Source of the DNA: Parvularcula sp964556115
GTDB taxonomy: Bacteria > Pseudomonadota > Alphaproteobacteria > Caulobacterales > Parvularculaceae
Assembly: GCA_964556115.1 (NCBI GenBank)
Contig: CAZKVC010000010.1
Location: 1-64,000, forward strand
DNA: 64,000 nucleotides
Direction: 5' to 3'
Both the position numbers and the translations under genes were made by a program. Below are positions 48,273 through 56,627 of this stretch, piece by piece; positions within the stretch are counted from its first letter, which is position 1; the number at the start of each line of letters is the position of its first letter. The notes beneath the pieces were generated by a model that saw nothing but the letters and a program-made list of their open reading frames with translations, ran no database searches and was not told where the DNA came from.

Positions 48273-48977
48273 ATGCGCCCGTCCGGAAGGACCTTCAACG
48301 AACTCCGCCCCGTCAGCATCGAAACCGGTGTCAGCCGCCATGCCGAAGGCTCCTGCCTGATCCGCTGTGGGCATACCCATGTCTTGTGCACCGCGAGCTG
48401 GGAAGAGAATGTCCCGCCGTGGATGAAAGGCCAGGGCAAGGGTTGGGTCACGGCGGAATATTCGATGCTTCCCCGCGCGACCCACACCCGTGGCCGGCGC
48501 GAGACGAAGAACGGTCCTTCAGGGCGGACCCAGGAAATCCAGCGCCTGATTGGACGCTCCTTGCGGGCCGTGGTAGACTTCAAGACACTTGGCGAGCGCC
48601 AGATCATGATCGACTGCGACGTGCTGCAAGCCGACGGCGGTACACGCTGCGCCTCGATCACGGGCGGTTTTGTCGCCTTGCGCGAGGCAGTGCGCTGGGC
48701 CCTGAAGGACGGCGTGATCACGAAAGACCCCCTTACGGGCTCGGTCGCCGCCGTCTCCTGCGGGCTTTATGGCGGAGGCCCCGTTCTCGACCTCGACTAT
48801 GACGAGGACTCCAACGCTCAGGCTGATGCGAACTTCATCGTGACAGGCAGCGGGGGGCTTGTGGAGGTGCAGGCGACCGCAGAGGGTGAGCCGTTTTCGG
48901 ACGATCAGTTCACCGCCATGTTCTCACTGGCCAAGCAAGGCTGCGCCGAACTTACCGCGAAGCAAAACGAGGTCTGA
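48273..48977 (+). CDS. rph: Ribonuclease PH
   Basis: Phosphate-dependent 3' exoribonuclease finishing tRNA 3' ends. The 234 residues begin MRPSGRTFNELRPVSIETGV, with SASWEE-like CTASWEENVP, MLPRATHTRGRRE, GRTQEIQRLIGRSLRAVVD and DCDVLQADGGTRCASITGGFVAL, all standard. AAAGGAAG lies eight bases before the ATG. It is divergent from the hybrid kinase, with 196 bases between; alphaproteobacteria often have rph divergent from hrcA with rdgB after it, whereas here the kinase is inserted and an acyltransferase follows. Confidence 0.97.
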   Translation: MRPSGRTFNELRPVSIETGVSRHAEGSCLIRCGHTHVLCTASWEENVPPWMKGQGKGWVTAEYSMLPRATHTRGRRETKNGPSGRTQEIQRLIGRSLRAVVDFKTLGERQIMIDCDVLQADGGTRCASITGGFVALREAVRWALKDGVITKDPLTGSVAAVSCGLYGGGPVLDLDYDEDSNAQADANFIVTGSGGLVEVQATAEGEPFSDDQFTAMFSLAKQGCAELTAKQNEV

Positions 48978-48982
48978 AGCTC

Positions 48983-49999
48983 TTGAGCGAAGCCACGGAA
49001 AAAGAAGCCGACGTTCCCCCGGCCATGCTGGGCAGCGATGCCAAGCCCCTCCACCCGGAGAGGAGCGAGGCCGATCGCGAGATCTATGAATGGCAGAGTT
49101 CGTCGGCCTATTACGTTCCGCCTGCAACCGATACCGGCCATAACACCCGGCATCAGCACGTCGTCGACATCCTGATCCGCGAACGTGCGCAGAAGCTTTC
49201 GCGCAGCACCTTCTGGCCGCTTTACCGGCTGACCCTCAACGGCCTTCTGGACTACCGCAAGGCTGTCAGGATGGTCGACGAGGCGGGGCGCATGGATGCG
49301 ACCGAGGCCTTCGGTTATGCGTCGAACATGCTGGACATGAAGCTCGAGGTCGATGGGATCGAGCACATTCCCGCCGACGGCCCCTGCATCATCGCCTGCA
49401 ACCACCCCACGGGCATCGCCGATGGCCTGGCGCTCCACGACCTCGTCTCGAAGGTCCGTCCCGACCCGATTGTGTTCGTCAACGCCGATGCGATCAGGCT
49501 CAACCCTCGGCTTACGGATAAACTGATCCCCGTCGAATGGCGCGAGACCATGAAGTCCCGGGCGAAGAGCCGCGAGACCCTGAAGGCGACGAAAAAGGCG
49601 TTCGACGACGGACGGTCGATCATTCTCTTCCCGTCCGGACGCCTCGCCTATATGGACGACAGCAAGACCCTTCAGGAGCGCCCATGGATGACCACCGTGG
49701 CCGCGCTACCGAAGCGCTACAAGTGCCCCATCATTCCCGCGCACCTCGTCAGCCGTAATTCCTGGCTCTATTACTGGTTCAACAATATCGACGAGGAGCT
49801 TCGCAACATGACGCTCTTCCACGAGCTGATGAACAAGAAGGGGCAGACCTTCGACTTCAAGATCGGCCCACCGATCGCGCATACGGATCTTCTGCCCAAT
49901 GACCAGGAAGCAGCCGACGAGCTCAAGCGCTATGTCTGCAGCGGGGTCCGGGACGGGCTGAGCCTCGCTGAATGGCGCGAGCGGCAGAAAGCCGGCTAG
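48983..49999 (+). CDS. PlsC-like acyltransferase (1-acylglycerol-3-phosphate type)
   Basis: Membrane-associated acyltransferase of 338 residues, probably in phospholipid or related lipid synthesis. The motif region ACNHPTGIADGLAL resembles NHX4D, but with one extra residue between His and Asp (HX5D), as in one alphaproteobacterial subgroup. ILFPSGRLAYMDD corresponds to the FPEG/GxR block, and PIIPAHLVSRNS to the VPV block. No clear helix is seen beyond a short hydrophobic stretch. The TTG start at 48983 has GAGG upstream, five bases after the rph stop. The end overlaps the convergent pyrF by four bases. Confidence 0.82.
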   Translation: MSEATEKEADVPPAMLGSDAKPLHPERSEADREIYEWQSSSAYYVPPATDTGHNTRHQHVVDILIRERAQKLSRSTFWPLYRLTLNGLLDYRKAVRMVDEAGRMDATEAFGYASNMLDMKLEVDGIEHIPADGPCIIACNHPTGIADGLALHDLVSKVRPDPIVFVNADAIRLNPRLTDKLIPVEWRETMKSRAKSRETLKATKKAFDDGRSIILFPSGRLAYMDDSKTLQERPWMTTVAALPKRYKCPIIPAHLVSRNSWLYYWFNNIDEELRNMTLFHELMNKKGQTFDFKIGPPIAHTDLLPNDQEAADELKRYVCSGVRDGLSLAEWRERQKAG

Positions 50000-50685
50000 A
50001 AGAGGCCTTCGAGGTCCTGAACGATCTGCCGCAGTGCCGCTTTGGGCTCGGGCGCCTGGGTGACGGGGCGGCCGACGACCAGGTGGCTCGCGCCGTTCCT
50101 GATCGCATCGGCAGGGGTGACGACCCGCTTCTGATCCCCAAGGGCGGCGCCGCTCGGCCTGATCCCCGGGGTGACGATCAGGGGTTCGTCGCCGAAACGT
50201 TCACGCAGCATGGCAGCCTCACGGGCCGACGCGATCAGACCGTCCGCACCCGCCTCAAGAGCCATTTCCGCGCGGCGCATCACGAGAGCTTCGATGCTTT
50301 CGCTGATGCCGTGGCGCGCGACCATGTCCTGATCCCAACTGGTCAGCACCGTGACGGCAAGGATCTTCAGATCGCTGTCGCCCCGCCCCTGCACCGCGCC
50401 TGCGATCGAATCGGGATCGGCATGAACCGTCAGGTACTGCGCGCCCAAAAGGGCGATGCTCCTGACGCCCTTCTCCACGGTCGAGCCGATATCGAAGAGC
50501 TTGGCATCGATGAAGACGTCCTTGCCCCTCTCCACCAGACGCCTGGCCATGCTGTAACCGGAAAGGGGGAAAAGCTGATAGCCGATCTTGTAGGCTGCGC
50601 CCTCGTCACCGAGAAACGCGACCAGGGTCTCCGCTTCCTCAGTGGTCGGCATATCGAGGGCAATGAAAATGCGCTTGCTGGACAT
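49996..50685 (-). CDS. pyrF: Orotidine 5'-phosphate decarboxylase
   Basis: Final enzyme of de novo UMP synthesis. The 229 residues begin MSSKRIFIALDMP with the substrate Asp. They carry VFIDAKLFDIGSTVEKG, which is the DxKxxD catalytic signature, then TVHAD, the LAVTVLTSW segment, TPGIRP and HLVVGRPVTQA. The ATG at 50685 shares a base with the nth stop (TAATG), so the two are translationally linked. The frame extends upstream inside nth but is unrelated there. Confidence 0.96.
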   Translation of the reverse strand: MSSKRIFIALDMPTTEEAETLVAFLGDEGAAYKIGYQLFPLSGYSMARRLVERGKDVFIDAKLFDIGSTVEKGVRSIALLGAQYLTVHADPDSIAGAVQGRGDSDLKILAVTVLTSWDQDMVARHGISESIEALVMRRAEMALEAGADGLIASAREAAMLRERFGDEPLIVTPGIRPSGAALGDQKRVVTPADAIRNGASHLVVGRPVTQAPEPKAALRQIVQDLEGLF

Positions 50686-51410
50686 TATGCGAGCTTCTTT
50701 CTTGGCGACTTCTTCACGGTCTTCTTGGCGGCAGGCTTGCGGGCCGCTTTGGCACGCTCCTCGGGCGGGGGTGTCTTCGGCTTGAAGCCGCAAAGATCCT
50801 CAACCGGGCAGCGCCAGCATTCAGGCGTGCGCGCCTTGCAGACGTAGCGCCCATGCAGGATCAGCCAGTGATGGGCATGCTGAAGATAGGCTTCGGGCGT
50901 GCGTTTGACGAGCTTGTCGGAGACCTGGTCGGCCGTCCTGCCTGAGGCGAGGCCCGTCCTGTTCGAGACCCGGAAGATGTGGGTGTCGACCGCGATGGTC
51001 GGCTGGCCGAAGGCGACATTGAGAACCACATCGGCGGTCTTGCGCCCGACACCCGGCAGCTCCTGCAGCGCCTCGCGGGTCTGGGGCACCTCGCCCCCAT
51101 GCTCGTCGAGAAGCTTGCGGGAAAGGGCGACGACGTTCTTGGCCTTGTTCCGCCAGAGCCCGATCGTCTTGATATAATCGCCGAGGCGCTCTTCCCCCAT
51201 GGCAAGGATCGCTGCGGGGGTATTCGCCACCGGGAAGAGGTTGCGCGTCGCCGCGTTGACGGAAATGTCTGTCGCCTGGGCGGAAAGGGCGACAGCCACC
51301 AGCAGCTCGAACGGCGACTGGTAGCTCAGTTCGGTTTCGGGTTCGGGCATGGCTTCCGCGAGGCGTCCGTAGAACGCCTCGATGGCAGCCCGCGTCATCG
51401 GTCTCGGCAT
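50685..51410 (-). CDS. nth: Endonuclease III with basic tail
   Basis: DNA glycosylase/AP lyase for oxidised pyrimidines. The 241 residues hold the helix-hairpin-helix LQELPGVGRKTADVVLNVAFG with catalytic Lys, the catalytic Asp in IAVDTHIFRVSNR, and the [4Fe-4S] loop CKARTPECWRCPVEDLC. After the cluster comes an unusual ~30-residue tail of Lys/Ala/Pro (KPAAKKTVKKSPRKKLA), similar in style to the MarR-H1 tail and likely to raise DNA affinity. pyrF follows with a shared base. Confidence 0.95.
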   Translation of the reverse strand: MPRPMTRAAIEAFYGRLAEAMPEPETELSYQSPFELLVAVALSAQATDISVNAATRNLFPVANTPAAILAMGEERLGDYIKTIGLWRNKAKNVVALSRKLLDEHGGEVPQTREALQELPGVGRKTADVVLNVAFGQPTIAVDTHIFRVSNRTGLASGRTADQVSDKLVKRTPEAYLQHAHHWLILHGRYVCKARTPECWRCPVEDLCGFKPKTPPPEERAKAARKPAAKKTVKKSPRKKLA

Positions 51411-51433
51411 GGGCCGGGGCCTAACGGCCCTTT

Positions 51434-51766
51434 TCAGATCTTGTCCAGCGTCCCGGTATGCTTGGCGACGAGATAGTAGAAGGGGACCCGGTGCTTGTTG
51501 CCGCCGTCACCGGACATTTCCTCACAGACCTTCTTGAGGACATCCATGATCTCGTCGTCCGAATGCTGGTCATCAAGGCCGAGGGTCTTCTTGCAGAACC
51601 CGTCGCGCACGGTCCTCAGCTCGGAAGGGTCCGAACAGGCCACCGTCGAGCTGTCGCGGTTGCGAAGCGCGATACCAAGCCTGTTGGCGAGCTTCTTCAC
51701 CGTTTCTGGATCGGCGCCGTCGTCATATTTGCGGACCTTGGCGAGATATTCTTCGTGGTCGCTCAT
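51434..51766 (-). CDS. DUF2853 family protein
   Basis: Small cytoplasmic protein of 110 residues, highly conserved among alphaproteobacteria but of unknown function. It starts MSDHEEYLAKVRKYDDGADPETVKKLANRLGIALRNRDSS, then CSDPSELRTVRDGFCKKTLGL and a C-terminal VPFYYLVAKHTGTLDKI. AGAAGAGCAAGAG lies just before the ATG at 51766. It is 24 bases upstream of nth on the same strand and divergent from the DUF2244 gene. Confidence 0.88.
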   Translation of the reverse strand: MSDHEEYLAKVRKYDDGADPETVKKLANRLGIALRNRDSSTVACSDPSELRTVRDGFCKKTLGLDDQHSDDEIMDVLKKVCEEMSGDGGNKHRVPFYYLVAKHTGTLDKI

Positions 51767-51908
51767 CTCTTGCTCTTCTCCCCTATTGGAACCAATTCGG
51801 ACAAACTCTGGGCGGAGCCGCCCGGGCTGAGCAAGTCGTGAACGCAGTGGCCCGAGGCGCGACAAGGCTTCCCGTTGCAAACGCACTTTGCTCCGCGCTT
51901 GATGGGTC

Positions 51909-52457
51909 ATGGCCCGCACCCAAGTGATCGAGACCATGGCGCCGACGGTTACGGGGCGCGCCGCTGATACCAGGCCCGAACCGCTCGAGGCGGATGACGG
52001 GGCGCTTTTCCGCGCCCTCCTCTTCCCCAACCGCTCCCTTTCCGCGGACGGGTTCAAGCGGGTGCTCGCGGTGGTGATCGGGGTCAATCTTCTGAACGGG
52101 TTCATCTATCTGACCCTCGGCGCCTGGCCGGTGGCGTTCTTCTGCGGCATCGACATCCTGATCGTCTGGTGGGCTTTCGAGCTTTCCTACAGGCAGGGCC
52201 GCCGCCACGAGCGCATTCACCTGACCGAAGACGCCCTCTGGGTCTCGCGGGTCCTGCCGTCGGGCCACGAGACCCGATGGAAGCTCAGCCCCTACTGGAC
52301 GGACGTGAAGATCGACCGGCCCGTCGAACATGAAACCCAGTTGCGGCTGATCGAGAAGGGCCGGGTCCTGATCCTCGGCAGCTTCCTCTCGCCGGAGGAG
52401 CGCGGCGATCTGGCCGATGCCCTTCAGGCGGCGCTGCGCAAGGCCGCCCGGTCTTGA
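51909..52457 (+). CDS. DUF2244 family membrane protein
   Basis: Inner-membrane protein of 182 residues with two hydrophobic helices (about 48-66 and 73-91) and the conserved segment FPNRSLSADGFKRVLAVV and the AFELSYRQGRRHERIHLTED turn after the second helix. The C-terminal cytoplasmic domain includes LSPYWTDVKIDRP and LGSFLSPEER, all matching DUF2244. Function unknown; it often lies near nth in alphaproteobacteria. Its stop overlaps the next start (TTGA). Confidence 0.88.
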   Translation: MARTQVIETMAPTVTGRAADTRPEPLEADDGALFRALLFPNRSLSADGFKRVLAVVIGVNLLNGFIYLTLGAWPVAFFCGIDILIVWWAFELSYRQGRRHERIHLTEDALWVSRVLPSGHETRWKLSPYWTDVKIDRPVEHETQLRLIEKGRVLILGSFLSPEERGDLADALQAALRKAARS

Positions 52458-52765
52458 AGTATCCCGAGACCCCCGATGGCCGCTATTTCGTGGCCAGGGA
52501 GCGGCTCTGGAGAAAGACCGATCCCTGCCTCCCCGAGGACGAACGCCAGCTTTGGGTAAAGCGCCTCATGGAAGCCCGCCGGGCGGTGAAGGACGCATCC
52601 AGCGACGAGGTGCGGAAAGCCGCGCGGGCGAAGGTCCACGAAGCCAAGCTTGCCCTCGGCGAGCGCGGCCCTGTCTGGTGGGACGACGGCGCCCCTGACG
52701 AAACGAGGCTCCATCCCAAGAACTCGAGCTATGCCGGTTGGTGGGCCGGCGTCCGGCAGGATTGA
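52454..52765 (+). CDS. Small conserved cytoplasmic protein of unknown function
   Basis: 103 residues starting at a TTG overlapped by the DUF2244 stop. The sequence, MKYPETPDGRYFVARERLWR then helical KRLMEARRAVKDASSDEVRKAARAKVHEAKLALGERGPVWW and LHPKNSSYAGWW, is of a type I recall as common in alphaproteobacteria next to DUF2244 genes, but no function is known to me. Charged, no signal or helix in the membrane. Ends 112 bases before sdhB. Confidence 0.72.
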   Translation: MKYPETPDGRYFVARERLWRKTDPCLPEDERQLWVKRLMEARRAVKDASSDEVRKAARAKVHEAKLALGERGPVWWDDGAPDETRLHPKNSSYAGWWAGVRQD

Positions 52766-52877
52766 AAGCGTGGCCGCCGACAGAATAACGCGCGCCAATA
52801 CGCCCTTTGCATCCTCGTCTTAACTCGCCTAGCTGCAGGGTAGCACGAAGCGAAGCATTCAGGAGCCCTGCCAACCC

Positions 52878-53702
52878 ATGGTCGAACTCACCCTCCCCCG
52901 GAATTCCAAGATCAGCGGTCAGGGCAAGCAGTACACCGCCAAGACCGAGGGGTCGGACGCGGTTCTGCGCAAGGTGAACATCTACCGCTACGATCCCGAC
53001 AGCGGCGAGAATCCCCGGGTCGACAGCTATGAGATCGACGTCAGCGGCGTCTCGATGGTTCTCGACCTTCTCATCAAGATCAAGTCGGAGCTCGATCCCA
53101 CCATCGCCTTCCGCCGGTCCTGCCGGGAAGGCGTGTGCGGATCCTGCGCCTTCAACATCAACGGCAAGAACGGTCTTGCCTGCACCACCGGTCTCGACGA
53201 GCTCGGCAAGGGCGACATCAACGTCTATCCCCTGCCCCACATGCCGGTGGTGAAGGACCTCGTCACCGACCTGACGAAGTTCTACGAGCAGCACGCTCAG
53301 ATCCAGCCTTTCCTTCAGTCCGAAGACATTCCGGAGAAGGAGCACCAGCAAAGCCCCGAAGAGCGCGAGGCGCTTGATGGGCTTTATGAGTGCATCCTTT
53401 GCGCATCCTGCTCGACCGCCTGCCCTTCTTACTGGTGGAACGGCAACAAGGAAGGCATGGAAGGCGAGGAGCAGAACGAATATCTCGGCCCGGCCGCCCT
53501 TCTCCAGGCGCATCGCTGGATCAAGGACAGCCGCGACGACAAGACCGACGAGCGGCTGGCGCAGCTCGACGACACCTTCAAGCTCTATCGCTGCCACACC
53601 ATCATGAACTGCGTGCAGGTCTGCCCGAAGGGCCTGAACCCCGCCGCCGCGATCGCCGAGATCAAGCGGATGCTGGTGGAGCGGTCAGGCAGCAAGAACT
53701 GA
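52878..53702 (+). CDS. sdhB: Succinate dehydrogenase iron-sulfur subunit
   Basis: Electron-transfer subunit of complex II at the inner membrane. The 274 residues contain the [2Fe-2S] cluster site SCREGVCGSCAF, the [4Fe-4S] site CILCASCSTACP and the [3Fe-4S] site CHTIMNCVQVCPKGLNP. AGGAG is twelve bases before the ATG. sdhC, sdhD and sdhA are not adjacent: a hypothetical lies upstream, and a terminator follows the gene, so sdhB is expressed apart from the others or from a separate promoter. Confidence 0.97.
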   Translation: MVELTLPRNSKISGQGKQYTAKTEGSDAVLRKVNIYRYDPDSGENPRVDSYEIDVSGVSMVLDLLIKIKSELDPTIAFRRSCREGVCGSCAFNINGKNGLACTTGLDELGKGDINVYPLPHMPVVKDLVTDLTKFYEQHAQIQPFLQSEDIPEKEHQQSPEEREALDGLYECILCASCSTACPSYWWNGNKEGMEGEEQNEYLGPAALLQAHRWIKDSRDDKTDERLAQLDDTFKLYRCHTIMNCVQVCPKGLNPAAAIAEIKRMLVERSGSKN

Positions 53703-53724
53703 CCGTCCTTTCCCTGCCGGTACG

Positions 53725-53750
53725 AAAAAGGGGCCCCGCGGGGCCCCTTT
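53725..53750. terminator. Bidirectional terminator between sdhB and eipA
   Basis: AAAGGGGCCCC (53727-53737) pairs with GGGGCCCCTTT (53740-53750), loop GC, preceded by five A and ending in three T. It lies between the convergent sdhB and DUF1134 genes. Confidence 0.85.
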
Positions 53751-53775
53751 GCTTATTGGCGATGCAAGAGCCGTC

Positions 53776-54390
53776 TTAGAACGGATTGACGTTGCGGGTC
53801 GGCGTGAACTTCAAATATTCCACCGAAACGCCAGCGCGTGCGCCGATGCCCGAGCGGATCGGAACGATGGTGGTGCCGTTCTGGGTCATGGCCTCGCCGC
53901 CGACACCGCCGACGAAGTAGATGTTGCCGCCGCCGCCGGGGAAGCGCTTGTAGATATTCTCGGTGGCGCCAAGCCCGTAGACGGGAATGAAGACCTTCGA
54001 GGCGTCCGCACCCAGGTCGAAGCCAAGGCTCGGGCCCTGCCAGTAGATTTCGACAGGCTCCTGGTTCGGACGGTAAAGATAGCCCTTGCCGTAAGTGACG
54101 CCAACGCCGACGGCGCCGCCAGCTTCCTCACCGGCGATGAACGCCTGGGGACGGCCATTGCGGTCGAAGACATTGTCGATGACTTCCGCCATCTCGGCCG
54201 AGAGCTGGCCGAAGGCGTTGCCGGCTTCCTGCGCGATCGTATCCTGACGATAGGTGGGATATTCGAAATCCTGTTCGACTTCGTCGTTGGACACCTGCGT
54301 TGAGGCGGACGTGGACTGGTTGCCCACGGTGCTGCAGGCCGTCAGTGCGGCGGCCGAGATGCCAAGGGCAGCGAGTTTGAACAGTTTCAT
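53776..54390 (-). CDS. eipA: EipA-type DUF1134 lipoprotein
   Basis: Envelope lipoprotein of the DUF1134/EipA family, which in Brucella supports cell-envelope integrity. The 204 residues have a lipobox LTACST (Cys19). The body shows the family segments QAFIAGEEAGGAVGVGVTYGKG, VEIYWQGPSLGFDLGADASKVFIPVYGL, FVGGVGGEAM and PIRSGIGARAGVSVEYLKFTP. Many EipA proteins have an ordinary signal peptide; the lipid anchor here is notable. Alone between sdhB and a threonine dehydratase. Confidence 0.9.
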   Translation of the reverse strand: MKLFKLAALGISAAALTACSTVGNQSTSASTQVSNDEVEQDFEYPTYRQDTIAQEAGNAFGQLSAEMAEVIDNVFDRNGRPQAFIAGEEAGGAVGVGVTYGKGYLYRPNQEPVEIYWQGPSLGFDLGADASKVFIPVYGLGATENIYKRFPGGGGNIYFVGGVGGEAMTQNGTTIVPIRSGIGARAGVSVEYLKFTPTRNVNPF

Positions 54391-54461
54391 AAGACTAGGT
54401 TCCGTTTCCCGGGCGGCTTTGCCCGCAAGTGTGGAACGAACGTCTCGAAACGGGTTTGGTT

Positions 54462-55466
54462 TCAGCGCCCGTGCAGTTCGGCGGGGCTGTCACCTTTGCG
54501 CAACGCTTCGATCATGAGGGCGGGATCGACATTACCTCCTGACAGGACAATGGCCGTGCGGCGGCCTTTGGTGGCGATCTTTCCTGTCAGAACCGCCGCC
54601 AGGGCGACCGCGCCGCCGGGCTCCAGAACGACCTTCAGCTCCCGCGCCGCATAGGCCATGGCGTCCATCGCCTCGTCATCGCTGACGCTGACCCCTCGTG
54701 CACCGAGACGTTGAAGAACCCCGAAAGGCAGGATGCCCGGGCTTTCCACCATGAGCGCATCGCAGATCGAGCCGCCGCGGCGTTCGTTTCGCTGCCTCTG
54801 GCCTGTCTCCAAAGAGCGCGCGAGATCATCGAAACCGTCCGGCTCCGCCGTGATGATAGCGATGTCCGGGACATGCTGGCGCATGGCGAGACCGATGCCG
54901 GCCGCGAGGCCCCCGCCCGAGGCGCAGATCACGACCTGATCGGGAGGAGCCGGAATGTCTTCGGCGATCTCGATGCCAGCCGTGCCCTGCCCCGCAACGG
55001 TGAGAAGGTGGTCGAAGGGCGGCACCAGTTTGGCGCTGCGCTCCTTCGCGATGGCCGCGCCGATCTCTTCGCGGCTATCCCGCTCGCGGTCGTAAGAGAC
55101 GATCTCGGCGCCGTCCCTTGCCGTTCGCTCCCGTTTCGCCCTCGGAGCATCGGCCGGCATGACGATCACGGCGGGCACGCCAGCGATCTTAGCTGCCCGC
55201 GCGACGCCCTGGGCGTGGTTGCCCGAGGAATAGGCGACTACCCCGCGCGGCTTCTCCTCATCGGTCAGCGAAAGGATATGGTTGAGCGCGCCGCGCAGCT
55301 TGAAGGACCCCGTACCCTGAAGGCATTCGGCCTTGCAGAAGACCTCGCCCCCTGCCGCCTCGTCGAGAGCATCAGCGCGCAAGAGCGGCGTGCGGACGAT
55401 GTGGGAGGCGATCCTGCCGCGCGCCTCTTCGATGTCCCAGTAGGAAAGAGCGGCATTGTCAGTCAT
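54462..55466 (-). CDS. PLP-dependent threonine/serine dehydratase
   Basis: Fold-type II pyridoxal-phosphate enzyme that deaminates threonine (or serine) to 2-oxobutyrate (or pyruvate). The 334 residues show the PLP lysine in GSFKLRGA (~residue 54), the asparagine loop SSGNHAQGVA, the glycine-rich phosphate cup CASGGGLAAG, and LSGGNVDPAL near the C-terminus. No ACT domain is present, so it is the short, catabolic or serine-racemase-like form. It starts divergently only 27 bases from zapE. Confidence 0.91.
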   Translation of the reverse strand: MTDNAALSYWDIEEARGRIASHIVRTPLLRADALDEAAGGEVFCKAECLQGTGSFKLRGALNHILSLTDEEKPRGVVAYSSGNHAQGVARAAKIAGVPAVIVMPADAPRAKRERTARDGAEIVSYDRERDSREEIGAAIAKERSAKLVPPFDHLLTVAGQGTAGIEIAEDIPAPPDQVVICASGGGLAAGIGLAMRQHVPDIAIITAEPDGFDDLARSLETGQRQRNERRGGSICDALMVESPGILPFGVLQRLGARGVSVSDDEAMDAMAYAARELKVVLEPGGAVALAAVLTGKIATKGRRTAIVLSGGNVDPALMIEALRKGDSPAELHGR

Positions 55467-55493
55467 CGGTCAGGTCCTTATCCGGGGCGCATC

Positions 55494-56627
55494 ATGGCGC
55501 GCACTCTTGAGACATATGACCGTCTGGTCGCCGAAGGAAAACTTAGGCCAGACCCTGCCCAGAAGCGGGCGGCCGAAACGCTGGGCGCCTTCGAGGACGC
55601 CCTGCGGTCCGAGAAGAAGCGGACCCTTCCATGGCAGAAGCCGCGCGAGGCAGGCGGCATCTACCTTTATGGCGGCGTCGGAGCGGGCAAGACCCTGCTG
55701 ATGGACCTTTTCGCCCGGTCCGCCCCGGACCTTCCGACCAGGCGGCTTCACTACCATGTCTTCATGGAGGAGATGCACGGCTTCATCGCCGACTGGCGGG
55801 ACTTGGGAGAGCAGGAACGGCGCAAGCATCGCCACCGCGCCCGTAGAGCAGGCCTCGACGACCCGATCCCCCATGCCGCCAAAGCAGCGTTCACACGCGG
55901 TGCGCTTCTCTGTCTCGACGAGATGCAGGTGACCGATATTGCCGATGCGATGCTTCTGGGGCGCCTGTTCGAGCAGTTCTTCGAGCGGGGCGGGCAACTC
56001 GTCGTCACTTCGAACAGGCGCCCGAACGATCTTTACAAGGACGGGATCAACCGCGAACTGTTCCTGCCGTTCATCAGTCTTCTGAGCGAAACTCTGGACG
56101 TCCATGAACTCGGCGCGGCGGAGGATTACCGGCTTGCCGGGCTGCGCAAGCATGGCCTCTATTTCTCGCCTCTTGGCGAAGATGCCGACCAGGCCATGGA
56201 CCGCGCCTTTCAGGAGCAGGCCAAGGGCGAGAATGTGGCGCGCGAGGAGATCCTGCTGTCGGGGCGGCGTCTCGTCATCCCCGAAGCGGCAGCCTCGGTC
56301 GCAAGGGGCAGCTTCGCGCATTTCTGCGAGAACCCCCTTGGAGCCTCGGACTATCTTTCCGTCGCCCGGCGCTACCCGACGGTCTTTCTCGACCGGGTTC
56401 CCCTGATGTCACCCGAGAACGCTGATGCGGCCGCACGCTTCAGGACCTTCATCGACGCGCTCTACGACCACCGGGTGAAGCTCGTCTGTTCGGCCGCCGC
56501 GGAGCCGGACCAGCTCTACACATCGGGCAAGCTCGCCTTTGAATTCGAGCGCACGGCCAGCCGGCTCTTCGAGATGCGCAGCGAAGCTTATCTCAAATTG
56601 CCGCACCGCGCAGACGAAGACGACTAG
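55494..56627 (+). CDS. zapE: Cell division ATPase ZapE (AFG1 family)
   Basis: AAA-type ATPase associated with the divisome. The 377 residues have Walker A YGGVGAGKTLLMD (~59-69), Walker B LLCLDEMQVTDIADA, sensor VVTSNRRPNDLYKDG and the family end SRLFEMRSEAYL. Length is normal. The frame reads upstream through the opposite strand of the dehydratase, but the conserved start is MARTLETYDRLVAEGKL. No strong ribosome site. Its TAG stop abuts the left arm of the inverted-repeat element. In many alphaproteobacteria zapE lies just before mdh; here mdh is 4 kb further on. Confidence 0.94.
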   Translation: MARTLETYDRLVAEGKLRPDPAQKRAAETLGAFEDALRSEKKRTLPWQKPREAGGIYLYGGVGAGKTLLMDLFARSAPDLPTRRLHYHVFMEEMHGFIADWRDLGEQERRKHRHRARRAGLDDPIPHAAKAAFTRGALLCLDEMQVTDIADAMLLGRLFEQFFERGGQLVVTSNRRPNDLYKDGINRELFLPFISLLSETLDVHELGAAEDYRLAGLRKHGLYFSPLGEDADQAMDRAFQEQAKGENVAREEILLSGRRLVIPEAAASVARGSFAHFCENPLGASDYLSVARRYPTVFLDRVPLMSPENADAAARFRTFIDALYDHRVKLVCSAAAEPDQLYTSGKLAFEFERTASRLFEMRSEAYLKLPHRADEDD

